Part shown: piece by piece, positions 1 to 8,911 of the stretch
Layout of the letters: each line of letters opens with the position of its first letter
Position numbering within the stretch: position 1 is the stretch's first letter
Origin: Candidatus Poribacteria bacterium
Lineage (GTDB): Bacteria; Poribacteria; WGA-4E; WGA-3G
Length of the DNA: 64,000 bases
Direction of reading: 5' to 3'
NCBI GenBank assembly: GCA_022821065.1
Contig: JAJEEK010000050.1
Location: 1-64,000 of the forward strand
The notes under the pieces: generated by a model
The model's input: only the letters and a program-made list of their open reading frames with translations
The model's database searches: none
What the model was told of the DNA's origin: nothing
Program-made: the position numbers and the translations under genes

Positions 1-18
1 GTTGCTATATTTCAACGG

Positions 19-50
19 CCAAGGCGAAGTTGCTTTCGCCTTGGCTTTTC
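19..50 (+). terminator. Rho-independent terminator-like hairpin
   Basis: A perfect 10-bp inverted repeat (CCAAGGCGAA / TTCGCCTTGG) with a 6-base loop is followed by CTTTTCC. It probably ends a gene lying left of the window. The T tract is short, so termination strength is uncertain. Confidence 0.6.
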
Positions 51-160
51 CATCACATAGCTGTCTCATTGCTCGTCGTATATTTCTCTTGGACGATAAA
101 TCACACAACTACAAACCTATCTTAAAATTCAGACGGTATAACAAAATTGGGAATATCTTC

Positions 161-1318
161 ATGCTACGTAAAATTCTAATCATCTTTATTGTCATGTTAA
201 TAGCGTGTATCATAGCACTGACACTCACCGTGCTTGATGCTCAGAGCGTTGAAACGGAAAAAACAACAGAGGGGATTGCCGAGATTTCTACAAAACCCTC
301 TATTGTCGCTTTGGCAAGTGCGATGAAAAGTTTTCGGACATCGTTGAACAGCGAACGCCTTGCCGATGCCTCTTTCCCACTCGGACACAAAGAGTCTTAT
401 TCATGGACGAACACACCCCCCGGTAGGAACGATGATCGCGGGGGTATTCGCTTCGATGCCTTAACCACAGATCAGTTGACGCGCTTCTATGAAGTTTTGA
501 GCCTATTCTTGAGTGAAGATGGCTATAGGAAAGTCTCTCTCATTACAAAAGGGACTGAAACACATATCAGCAACATTAACCCCAGTTCCTGGGCATCAAA
601 CCCCTATTACATCGCTCTATTTGGTAATCCAGAGACAGACGGTTCATGGGGTTTCCAGCTGGACGGTCATCACTTGGCACTCAATTTTTTGGTACACGGC
701 GATGCCGTCTTTATTGTCCCTGCCTTCATCGGCACTCGACCTGCAACTGTCAACGGTACCGAAGTGCTCGAAGCTGAAATCGGAAACGCCTTCGCTTTAC
801 TCAACAGTCTCAATGAGAACCAGAGAACAAAAGCAATTCAAACCGGTCGTCGTCGGCTCCAAGTCGGGCCTGGCAGATCAACCGATCCATTCCTGAATCA
901 CGATTATTCCGAATTTGTAGGGGTCGGCTTGAAGGCATCAGAGATGAACGCGACCCAAAGAGGGAACCTTCGGAATCTTATCAAGACTTACGTCTACAAT
1001 CTGGAGACCGAGTTTGCAGATGTCTGGATGGCGGATATTGATGCTGGATTCGACGATACCTATTTCGTTTGGATGGGTGGCACCACCACCAATGATCCGA
1101 TCTACTACCGTGTTTTCAATCCTGCAGTCTGGATTGAATTTAACCACGAAGGCGGCAGTAATCTTGATCATATCCACACAATTACCCGATCTCCAAATGG
1201 GAACGACTACGGCATCTTTGCCTTCAATCGCGGTCTAAAAACGTTACAAGAACACTACGCCTCCACAGATCATCACGATGTGATTGATGAATTGTTTGAC
1301 TCTCATAATAAAAAATAA
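161..1318 (+). CDS. DUF3500 family exported protein
   Basis: The 385-residue product starts with a basic residue pair and a hydrophobic stretch (about residues 4-27), so it is exported or anchored in the inner membrane. The rest resembles the DUF3500 family: a conserved GxWGFQLDGHH-type segment (about residues 165-180) and a C-terminal region with an EFNHEGG-like motif and histidine-rich HIHTITR. The family is widespread in environmental bacteria and its activity is unknown to me. The reading frame is open back to the window edge, but ATG 161 is chosen because the signal sequence begins there and the upstream terminator hairpin lies in the same frame. The O-methyltransferase follows 15 bases later, probably in the same transcript. 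Confidence 0.75.
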   Translation: MLRKILIIFIVMLIACIIALTLTVLDAQSVETEKTTEGIAEISTKPSIVALASAMKSFRTSLNSERLADASFPLGHKESYSWTNTPPGRNDDRGGIRFDALTTDQLTRFYEVLSLFLSEDGYRKVSLITKGTETHISNINPSSWASNPYYIALFGNPETDGSWGFQLDGHHLALNFLVHGDAVFIVPAFIGTRPATVNGTEVLEAEIGNAFALLNSLNENQRTKAIQTGRRRLQVGPGRSTDPFLNHDYSEFVGVGLKASEMNATQRGNLRNLIKTYVYNLETEFADVWMADIDAGFDDTYFVWMGGTTTNDPIYYRVFNPAVWIEFNHEGGSNLDHIHTITRSPNGNDYGIFAFNRGLKTLQEHYASTDHHDVIDELFDSHNKK

Positions 1319-1333
1319 AAATGGAGACCTATC

Positions 1334-1900
1334 ATGTTTGAACAAGTCTTAGCAGAAGTCGAGGAACAGTGCCGCGCAGAACGTGTGCCGATGCTTGGAC
1401 CTGACAAGGCGAAATTGCTCGCCAGTTGCGTCGAAAAAGCAAAACCATCTCTGGTTGTAGAATGCGGGACTGCCATCGGTTATTCCGGGTTATGGATTCT
1501 ACGGGTGCTAAAAACCTTAGGCAGCGGACGTTTGATCACAGTGGAGATAGAGGCGGCGAATGCAGAACGCGCACGCGCAAATTTTGAGAGCACCGGTGTC
1601 GCAGACCTCGTTGATTCACGCATCGGTGATGCCGCTGAAGTCCTTAAAACAATTCAAGAACCCGTTGATTTTCTGTTCCTTGATAATAACAAAGACGGTT
1701 ATTACGCCTGTTTCCGGGCAATCGAGTCCCAGCTAACCAATCCTGCCACAATTGTCGCTGATAATGTCGGTAGGGCAGACCAGATGGCGGAATATCTCGA
1801 ACACGTCCGCACGAACTATGACTCCGAAACACACTGGTTTGAAAGCCGTAGGCGATCTGGAAGGCGAGACGGAATGGAAGTCAGCATCTATCGTCGCTAA
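1334..1900 (+). CDS. SAM-dependent O-methyltransferase (Methyltransf_3/24 type)
   Basis: 188 residues, the length of a minimal class I methyltransferase of the caffeoyl-CoA/catechol O-methyltransferase type. The SAM-binding motif I is VVECGTAIGY (residues 41-50), the acidic end of strand 2 is VEIE (70-73), and the FLDNNKDGYY segment (115-124) sits where the metal-binding acidic residue of COMT-like enzymes lies. The family methylates hydroxyl groups using SAM and usually a divalent cation; the substrate cannot be read from sequence. No signal peptide, so cytoplasmic. A GGAG precedes ATG 1334. It lies 15 bases after the DUF3500 gene. Confidence 0.75.
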   Translation: MFEQVLAEVEEQCRAERVPMLGPDKAKLLASCVEKAKPSLVVECGTAIGYSGLWILRVLKTLGSGRLITVEIEAANAERARANFESTGVADLVDSRIGDAAEVLKTIQEPVDFLFLDNNKDGYYACFRAIESQLTNPATIVADNVGRADQMAEYLEHVRTNYDSETHWFESRRRSGRRDGMEVSIYRR

Positions 1901-2070
1901 CCTGACAAGAAATATTGGCATAATTCTCGGATTGTGCTATTATTTCCGCATACGGATGTATTGACAAACCGAGAAATCACATCGTCCGTGTGCGGTTCTA
2001 AATTTAATTGACACCTTCAGACAACAACGCCTGTCATACAAACCTACCAAAAAGGAGGTACCCCGCTATA

Positions 2071-4347
2071 ATGTTAAACTTCACTATTAACGTTCAATTT
2101 CAGAAACCTCCGCGATGGACAACAGTTTTGATCCTGCTCTGCATAGCTTCGCTATTCGTTCCGATCATTGCCGAAGCACAGACCGAGCGCGAGTCGCCAC
2201 GTATGTCGGCACAACGTATCTCCGAAGAAATCAGGGTTGATGGCGTGCTTGACGAACCGGCGTGGCAAAATGTTGAACCGATCCGGGAGTTATACCAAAT
2301 CCAACCCGACGAAGGCGAACCCGTAACAGAGCCATCTGAAGTACGGATTATGTACGATGATAAAAAACTGTACTTCGGATTTATATTCTATGATGAGATG
2401 GACAAAATCGTTGCGAACGATATGCGTCGGGACTCCCCTGGTTTGCGCTCCAACGACTACGGATTCCTCCTACTGGATACCTATAACGACAGACGAAACG
2501 CCGTTTTCTTCCGCTTCACACCGATGGGCGGAATGGAGGACGCAGCCGTCTCAGACAGCGGCAGCACGCGAAACGGAAGTTGGGATATCGTCTGGGAATG
2601 CCGTTGTAAAATCAACGAAGACAACTGGACAGTAGAGATCGCGATTCCGTTCAATCAACTCCGCTTTGAACGCAGCGATACCATGGATTGGGGAATAAAC
2701 TTCGGGCGCGAAATCGCACGGAAAAATGAGATCGGTGCATGGCACGCCGCCCCGAAAACTTACGGACCGCTCGGAAAATACCGCACGGAATACTTCGGGA
2801 CACTTGAAGGATTAGAAGGCATATCACCCTCAAGAAACCTTGAGTTACTCCCATATTTGTTGCCGGGCGCAAGCTACACCTCTGAAGTCGAGAACGGCAC
2901 TGAAGGTGTATTTGAAGCCGGATTGGATCTGAAATATGGCGTAACACCGAACCTAACGGCTGACCTAACTTTTAACACCGACTTCGCACAAGTGGAGGCA
3001 GACCAAGAACAGGTGAATCTTACGCGTTTCAGCCTCTTTTTCCCGGAGCAGCGTCCGTTCTTTTTGGAAGGTGCCAGTATCTTTGATGTCGGTATCCCAG
3101 GTGGGGGACCCGGCAGACCACCACCGATACTGCTCTTTTATAGCCGTCAAATCGGACTATCGGCAGGACGCGCCATCCCTATCCTCGGCGGCGGAAAAAT
3201 GACTGGAAAAATCGGACCTTACGGGATAGGGATCCTCAACGTGTTGACAAACACATTTGAAGATGACGAGACCGGCACCCCTGAAGCGGAAATGTTTCGT
3301 GAACCCCGCACGAATTATTCTGTGGTACGTGTGAACCGAGATATCTTAGCCGGATCAACGGTCGGAGGCATCTTTGTTAACAAACAAGATGCCGATGCCT
3401 ACAACCGAACAGCAGGACTCGACTTTTCATATCGTCCGACGCGAGAGATTGATGTCAAAGGACTCTGGTCGCGGACCTTTGAAACGGATCTCTCAGACAT
3501 TTCTACAACAAGTTTTGGCTTGCAAGCTACGCCAAAAAGCAACGCTTTCTACTTTGGCGCGAATTGGCGAACAAATCTCTTCCAACTTGATGGTTCATAC
3601 ACAGACATCGGCGAAGATTTCAACCCAGAAGTCGGGTTCGTTCTACGGAAAGGTGTCCGACGCATCCAAGGTTTTGCGCAATATACGCCGTGGCCACGAA
3701 AGTTCGGTATTCGTGAGATCCGAATCGGACCTGAGATTGACCTCGTTCTGACACGAGAAAACGAATTGGAAACCCAAGATATAACTTTTGACACGGAATT
3801 CTCATTTGAAGCAGGTGACAGTATCGGTTTCCAACTCAAGAATACAAGGGAAAACCTCGAGGAGGCGTTCATACTTGAAGGTGAGGAAATTCCAACCGGT
3901 GCGTACAACTTTACTGCGTTTCAAGCCTCTATTCGGAGCAGCAGCAGTCGGATGATTTTCGGGGAGGTACGCTTGGAACTCGGACAATTTTATCACGGGA
4001 GTCGAAGCGGATTGCTGTTAGACGCGACCTTCAGGCCGAGCGCGAAATTCAGCATAGAACCGTTCATCGAATTTAACCGCATTGCGTTCCCTGAAACCGA
4101 ATTCGATGCCAACGTCGTCGGTGGACGTATCGGTTATTCGTTCTCAACAACACTTTTCACAAAACTGTTTGCACAATGGAGCACTGATAGGGATGTACTC
4201 GCTGCCAACTTCCTTGTCAATTACATCTACCGCCCCGGCAGCGATTTTTATCTTGTCTTCAACCAAAATTACGATACCCGTGCCGGTGGTGTTGAACTCC
4301 TTGACTGGACCATCGTCGGAAAAATTACCTACTGGTGGAACCCTTAA
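2071..4347 (+). CDS. Exported CBM9-like domain plus DUF5916 beta-barrel protein
   Basis: The 758-residue product begins with a signal peptide ending near AEAQ (residue 37). Residues about 45-230 match a carbohydrate-binding module family 9-like fold (IRVDGVLDEPAWQ, then VRIMYDDKKLYFGF). The remainder has the alternating short-strand pattern of an outer-membrane barrel typical of DUF5916, including QRPFFLEGASIFD and FYSRQIG. ATG 2071 is preceded by a strong AAGGAGG at 2052-2058, so the longer in-frame opening from 2008 is rejected. Inferred role: outer-membrane protein binding or passing a carbohydrate-like ligand; not experimentally known for this family to my knowledge. It precedes the kelch gene by 31 bases. 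Confidence 0.8.
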   Translation: MLNFTINVQFQKPPRWTTVLILLCIASLFVPIIAEAQTERESPRMSAQRISEEIRVDGVLDEPAWQNVEPIRELYQIQPDEGEPVTEPSEVRIMYDDKKLYFGFIFYDEMDKIVANDMRRDSPGLRSNDYGFLLLDTYNDRRNAVFFRFTPMGGMEDAAVSDSGSTRNGSWDIVWECRCKINEDNWTVEIAIPFNQLRFERSDTMDWGINFGREIARKNEIGAWHAAPKTYGPLGKYRTEYFGTLEGLEGISPSRNLELLPYLLPGASYTSEVENGTEGVFEAGLDLKYGVTPNLTADLTFNTDFAQVEADQEQVNLTRFSLFFPEQRPFFLEGASIFDVGIPGGGPGRPPPILLFYSRQIGLSAGRAIPILGGGKMTGKIGPYGIGILNVLTNTFEDDETGTPEAEMFREPRTNYSVVRVNRDILAGSTVGGIFVNKQDADAYNRTAGLDFSYRPTREIDVKGLWSRTFETDLSDISTTSFGLQATPKSNAFYFGANWRTNLFQLDGSYTDIGEDFNPEVGFVLRKGVRRIQGFAQYTPWPRKFGIREIRIGPEIDLVLTRENELETQDITFDTEFSFEAGDSIGFQLKNTRENLEEAFILEGEEIPTGAYNFTAFQASIRSSSSRMIFGEVRLELGQFYHGSRSGLLLDATFRPSAKFSIEPFIEFNRIAFPETEFDANVVGGRIGYSFSTTLFTKLFAQWSTDRDVLAANFLVNYIYRPGSDFYLVFNQNYDTRAGGVELLDWTIVGKITYWWNP

Positions 4348-4378
4348 AATTTTCCAAACTGGAGAAAGAGATTCTTAA

Positions 4379-5419
4379 ATGAAAAGAAAATTTATGATGA
4401 AATCGAACAAATCCATATTTTTTAATTCAGGCTGGCTATTCGCTGTCCTATTCACCTTCTATTTACTACCTGATGCTACAGCTGAAGATTGGACTCAAAA
4501 GGCGGATATGCCGATTCCAAGACTGTTTTTTGCTGTAGCCACTGCTGAGAATCAACTTTATACTATAGGCGGTATGCTCGCTGAACCTGTTGACTTTGTT
4601 AATGCGTATGATCCGGATACGGACAAATGGGTTCAGAAAGCGAGTCTGCCAGCAGCCCGCGCGGGGGTTGTAACCTGCGTCGTTGATGGAAAAATCTATG
4701 CCATCGGCGGGTGGAGCTCGCAAGCACCAGCACTCGGAAGCGTTGAAGAATATGACCCGACAACCGACACCTGGACCCAAAAGGCAGATATGCCGACACC
4801 CCGCTCCTTTTTTACGGCAACTGCCGTAGACGGTAAAATCTATGCTATTGGTGGTGTCGCGCAAAATGTCGGTCCCGTATTGCCTACCGTTGAAGAATAT
4901 GACCCGACAACCGACACCTGGACCCAAAAGGCAGATATGCCAACACCGGTTTCAGGAATGGCAGCCGTGAGCATTAATGGGAAAATATATCTGATCGGCG
5001 GGACACCGGCTGTGCAAGGCCCCGTGCTTGAAACGGTTCAAGAATACGATCCGAGTTCAGATGCATGGACAGAGAAAACAGATATGCCGACCCCGCGAAC
5101 TGCTTTGGCTCTCGGTGTGGTGGATGGAAAGATTTATGCCGTTGGCGGGACATCCGTTGTGCAAGGGCCCGGTCTAACAACTGTTGAAGTATATGACCCG
5201 GATAGCGATACATGGACAGACAGTCCAGAAATGCCAACAGCCCGCGTTTTTCTTGGTGTTGGTAGCATAAAAAATAAAATCTATGCTGTTGGCGGTGTTG
5301 CCGAAGGATTGGGTCCCGCAATTCTTCCAACTGTTGAGCAATTCGCACCAAGCACGCTAAGCGTAGCAGCACTGGATAAATTTCTTACAATCTGGGGAGA
5401 AATTAAGAAAACGAATTAA
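4379..5419 (+). CDS. Secreted kelch-repeat beta-propeller protein
   Basis: 346 residues with a signal peptide (hydrophobic about 18-32, ending ATAE) followed by six kelch repeats. Each has a KIYxIGG-type core (TIGG, AIGG, AIGG, LIGG, AVGG, AVGG) and a following EEYDPTTDTWTQKADMP-type segment. Six blades form a complete propeller, a binding scaffold or, in some families, a sialidase- or oxidase-like fold; no catalytic residues are evident. The last 20 residues (VAALDKFLTIWGEIKK) lie outside the propeller and resemble the C-termini of the two LamG proteins in this window (see findings). GGAG at 4361 is the probable ribosome binding site. Confidence 0.85.
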   Translation: MKRKFMMKSNKSIFFNSGWLFAVLFTFYLLPDATAEDWTQKADMPIPRLFFAVATAENQLYTIGGMLAEPVDFVNAYDPDTDKWVQKASLPAARAGVVTCVVDGKIYAIGGWSSQAPALGSVEEYDPTTDTWTQKADMPTPRSFFTATAVDGKIYAIGGVAQNVGPVLPTVEEYDPTTDTWTQKADMPTPVSGMAAVSINGKIYLIGGTPAVQGPVLETVQEYDPSSDAWTEKTDMPTPRTALALGVVDGKIYAVGGTSVVQGPGLTTVEVYDPDSDTWTDSPEMPTARVFLGVGSIKNKIYAVGGVAEGLGPAILPTVEQFAPSTLSVAALDKFLTIWGEIKKTN

Positions 5420-5423
5420 CACT

Positions 5424-5559
5424 TGTACAATAGGACTTACGCAGGATGCTCTTTTGTACCACAATCTGTTAGATTGTGACACCAGAACGCTGTGTTTTCC
5501 GAAAAATTTCATCTAACACAACCCTCTACAGTCAAAAATTGCGTAAGTCCTGTACAATA
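5424..5559. mobile_element. 118-bp MITE with 9-bp target-site duplication
   Basis: Terminal inverted repeats GGACTTACGCA (5433-5443) and TGCGTAAGTCC (5540-5550) bound a 118-bp non-coding element. It is flanked by a perfect 9-bp direct repeat TGTACAATA (5424-5432 and 5551-5559). This is direct evidence of transposition. Inside is a palindrome CACAATCTGTTAGATTGTG. No transposase is encoded, so it must be moved in trans. A diverged relative lies at the right end of the window. Confidence 0.85.
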
Positions 5560-5761
5560 TTTTGATTGACAATTTTTGCCGAATTTGCCATCATTAACAA
5601 CCGTCGAAATATTTGGAACGCTTTGAATCAGAGTGGAATATGTAGCATAAAATTTTAGTTTGTGACCTTCAGAAACGGTCATATATCACTAATGTTGACA
5701 TCACGATTGCGTTACAGTCAGTATTTTTTCCACTGACAAATCACCAAATAAGGAGCCAAAA

Positions 5762-6511
5762 ATGCGAACCCTAATTTATTCACTTCTAATCTTAACAATA
5801 TGTGCCGGAAGTGTATACGCGGAACTTTCGGAAGATATTGTGTTCCTCGCTACATTTGACGATGGAAATGGAGATACACTCACCGATCTCTCAGGCAATG
5901 GAAACGATGGGGCTGTTGATGGAAAAGCGTCTTGGATTGATGGCGAGTTTGGCAAGGCGTTTGAATTTGATGGCGCGACGTTTATCACAATCGAAAATGC
6001 CGGACCTTTGAAAGAACTCACCGATCCGATGAGCGTAGGTGCGTGGGTTAACCCCGATGGCATTACCGGTTGGCAGAATATCGTAGAGATGGACGGCGGA
6101 TCCGGCTGGAAATTCGGATTCCACGGTTCCAAAAAGCTCGTTTGGACGACATATCACGTCAAAGACTTTATCGGGCAAACGACAATCGCTGAAGGTGAAT
6201 GGAGCCACGTCGCCGCAACATGGGATGGCAAAGAGGCGATTATCTATGTCAACGGTGAAGAAGACGACGGCGGTCCAATCGCAGGTGGCGGGGTCATCGA
6301 CGTTTCAGGTGAACCGAGCCTCGACATCGGATACCGAAGAACATCTGGCTCTTCTCATTTCGTTGGCGGTATGGACGAAATCTGGGTTTCTAACGAGGTG
6401 AAATCTCAAGCGGAGATTCAGGAGTTTATGAATTCCGGCTTTGACGCAATCCTTGCCGTAGACCCAGCAGATAAACTCACGGTGACGTGGGGAAAACTCA
6501 AAACCGATTGA
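5762..6511 (+). CDS. Secreted LamG/concanavalin-like lectin domain protein
   Basis: 249 residues. A signal peptide (to about residue 20, SVYA) is followed by one LamG-like jelly-roll domain of the Laminin_G_3 type: DLSGNGNDGAVDG near residues 43-55, then VGAWVN, EWSHVAATWDGKEAIIYVNGE and GGMDEIWVSNEVKSQAEIQEFMNSG. This fold binds sugars or proteins outside the cell. The C-terminal tail AVDPADKLTVTWGKLK matches that of the second LamG protein at 11.4 kb. AAGGAG sits 8 bases before ATG 5762. The 340 bases upstream hold only the MITE and AT-rich DNA, so it is probably monocistronic. Confidence 0.85.
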   Translation: MRTLIYSLLILTICAGSVYAELSEDIVFLATFDDGNGDTLTDLSGNGNDGAVDGKASWIDGEFGKAFEFDGATFITIENAGPLKELTDPMSVGAWVNPDGITGWQNIVEMDGGSGWKFGFHGSKKLVWTTYHVKDFIGQTTIAEGEWSHVAATWDGKEAIIYVNGEEDDGGPIAGGGVIDVSGEPSLDIGYRRTSGSSHFVGGMDEIWVSNEVKSQAEIQEFMNSGFDAILAVDPADKLTVTWGKLKTD

Positions 6512-6530
6512 CATATATCACTAAACGGAA

Positions 6531-6601
6531 GCATGCGTGCTGCGAAGCGCGCATGCCAATAATTTGTGCTATAAACGCCACAATCTAACAGATTGTGGTA
6601 C
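6531..6601. repeat. Two small hairpins between convergent genes
   Basis: GCATGCG...CGCATGC (about 6531-6556) and CCACAATCT...AGATTGTGG (about 6578-6600) lie between the convergent LamG and dikinase-like genes. The second is nearly the same palindrome found inside the MITE at 5.46 kb. They may act as a bidirectional terminator; no T tract supports this. Confidence 0.4.
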
Positions 6602-6634
6602 AAAACATGAAACACCCACAATTAATTGAACGGC

Positions 6635-8788
6635 TCACTGTCCCCACGGTCGCGCCTGCTTGATTGCAAGCCTCCCTTCGCTCGTAATCTTGAACTCAAT
6701 CTCCATCGCAAAATCTCTCGTCTGTCCAATAGGACCATACAATTGACTGAACCTGTTGTGGATGATGCCGAGATAACTGTTGAGTTGACGCAGATAGGCA
6801 TCCGACAGAATCCGTCCACCGTCCGTCGTCCGATTAGACAGCGTCACGACCCGATAATCAGTGCTATCCCACCAATCCAACAGAATCTCCTCTGGAATAG
6901 ACTGCCCTTCAGGGTTCGTCACGAGGTCTTCACCGACTTGCGTGTTGAGATAGTGATTGCCGATCGTCTGATAGACGACATCGTTACTGACTGCCACACC
7001 GTTCGCCAATTCGTTCTCAAAATTCGGATGAACAAGTACGCCCATCGCAGCCGATAGAGGGTCAATCCGATAGAAATCACGCGCCTCAAAAGCGCGGAAG
7101 TTCCAGAGACTTGCAAATACCTGCTTGATTGACTTCGAGAGGTGTCCTTCGTTGGGATGGTGTGTATAGGAGTCGTATAGACCGGCACCGCTGAAACCGG
7201 GGAGGTCTTCGTTGTTCGTGCTTGAGCGGCAGCGAAGGCTTGTCCCTTCTGGGAATGCCTTGTGCAGCTTCGCAAGTGCATCCAACATCCAGTCCGGCAT
7301 TTCACCTTCTTTAATTTTGTCTCTTAACTTTTTCAAGGCATCTGCTTTTATGTCGTAATCACTCTGAAATTCGGGATCCTCCAGTAACGCTTCAACCTTC
7401 GCATAGAACCCGTTGTGCTTCATGAATTCATCGTAAAAATAGAACGGAACACCGAACCCATCCGGCACCGTTCCTTCAGGAAACCCGAATGCGTGCAGTG
7501 TTGCGAGGTTCGCTGTCTTCACACCGAAGCGTGACGCATCCGAAAACCCGATGTCATCAAGCGGTAGGATATTTGTTAGAGAGAGGTCTCGTTTCGGTTT
7601 CTGTGTTTCTGATGGACGCAGATCGGCGAAGTGCGTCTCCACCTCTTTAAGCGTCGCTTCCCTAATTTCAAAGCCGTCGGCGTTCACCTTATAATAGACG
7701 TATTTGCCGATGAGCGGCGCGATGGATGCGTTTTCCCACGCTTTAGTGATGAAAGCGTTTGGCACTTTGTCCTGAATCGCGCGGAGGTTGACGTGCGAAA
7801 GCGGTGTCTGCCGAACACCGGTGATAACACCTGCGACCCGCGGCATCTCGTTCGGCAAAGTCGGACAGATAACGATGTCGCGTGGCGTGGGACGCTCATC
7901 GAGTTCCAGTACACGCAACAGGCCGAACGACTCCGCTTGATTCAGCGGAAGGTAACCGATATTCGCGTAAAGATCGTCCTCAAAATAGACCGGAAATTCC
8001 GCTACCTCATAGCGTGCTTTCTCGCGTTCATAAATCCCGATCGCGCCCCACAACGGGCAATAGCCGAGTCTGCCTTTCAGGATCGGCATCTTGGATACGA
8101 GTAGATCGTGCGCCATTTTGATTTCTTCAAACGGGAAAGCATCGTTCGGGTTAAACTCGAAAGTATAAACACCCGGTTCACCGTTCGGAGCCGTGAAAAG
8201 TGGGCGATAGCTCAGCACACCGCGCATCTGTCCTTGGCTTCTTCCCAAACCTGCAGCGTCCATGAAACTGCCGTGAGAACGGTGCGTCTCCGTGTTCATA
8301 AAGTAAAGTTGCGGGTTCTCTGTATGTGTATTCTCAATCTGAAATTTTACAAATTCGATGCCAATAAGTTGGGTATCAATACGTACTTCTGTCCCTTGAT
8401 ACGACAGTTTCTCGAAGGTCTCCCGGTCAGGGATCGTGGCAGCACCGTCTCTGAACTTGACTTGTTCTGGATTCAGTCGCGGCCCTGAAGGCTCTCTCGA
8501 ACCGCGTCCGCCTCGACCAAAGCCACCTCTTCTCCGAGATCGGTCTCGCTGCCCACTACGCATTTGACGGATTTCGCTTTCGCTGAACTTGTTCCCTCGT
8601 TCGGCTTCAAGCCGCATCACTCTAAACATGAGCCCCTGTTCTTCGGCACTCAGTTCACCGTTCAGATCAAAATCAAATCGTTTTTCGTCTACTGAAAGCT
8701 TGCCCTGTGTCCAAGTGTTTAGCACAACTATCATCGAAAACGCCAGCACACACGCAAAAAATGCCCCGATAAGATATTTCCGTTTCAT
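6635..8788 (-). CDS. Exported PEP/pyruvate dikinase-like protein with EF-hand
   Basis: 717 residues. An N-terminal hydrophobic segment (about 5-25) suggests export or anchoring. An EF-hand-like loop DFDLNGELSAEE (39-50) follows, then an Arg/Gly-rich linker. A phosphohistidine mobile domain has the TPLSHVNLRA motif at about 325-335. The C-terminal half carries a PPDK/PEP-synthase ATP-grasp domain (LRCRSSTNNEDLPGFSG, then IKQVFASLWNFRAF and a final AIKQARPWGQ). In PpsA the ATP domain comes first; this His-then-ATP order matches glucan water dikinases. So it may phosphorylate a glycan or another acceptor rather than pyruvate, and no PEP-binding TIM barrel is visible. A GAGGAAAACAG ribosome binding site precedes ATG 8788. 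Substrate is unknown. Confidence 0.75.
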   Translation of the reverse strand: MKRKYLIGAFFACVLAFSMIVVLNTWTQGKLSVDEKRFDFDLNGELSAEEQGLMFRVMRLEAERGNKFSESEIRQMRSGQRDRSRRRGGFGRGGRGSREPSGPRLNPEQVKFRDGAATIPDRETFEKLSYQGTEVRIDTQLIGIEFVKFQIENTHTENPQLYFMNTETHRSHGSFMDAAGLGRSQGQMRGVLSYRPLFTAPNGEPGVYTFEFNPNDAFPFEEIKMAHDLLVSKMPILKGRLGYCPLWGAIGIYEREKARYEVAEFPVYFEDDLYANIGYLPLNQAESFGLLRVLELDERPTPRDIVICPTLPNEMPRVAGVITGVRQTPLSHVNLRAIQDKVPNAFITKAWENASIAPLIGKYVYYKVNADGFEIREATLKEVETHFADLRPSETQKPKRDLSLTNILPLDDIGFSDASRFGVKTANLATLHAFGFPEGTVPDGFGVPFYFYDEFMKHNGFYAKVEALLEDPEFQSDYDIKADALKKLRDKIKEGEMPDWMLDALAKLHKAFPEGTSLRCRSSTNNEDLPGFSGAGLYDSYTHHPNEGHLSKSIKQVFASLWNFRAFEARDFYRIDPLSAAMGVLVHPNFENELANGVAVSNDVVYQTIGNHYLNTQVGEDLVTNPEGQSIPEEILLDWWDSTDYRVVTLSNRTTDGGRILSDAYLRQLNSYLGIIHNRFSQLYGPIGQTRDFAMEIEFKITSEGRLAIKQARPWGQ

Positions 8789-8911
8789 CTGTTTTCCTCA
8801 CCATAAGCTTATAAATTTTTATTAGAACTTACGCGTCCAAACTGCATCTGTTAAGTTAGGCAGATAAGCCGTGAATTTGTTCAAAAAAGATGAAAACGCC
8901 TTGAAGAAGGA

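Noticed and set aside
4466..4927. 153-residue minus-strand ORF under the kelch gene
   Set aside because: Its repeats mirror the kelch repeats on the other strand; it is a shadow.
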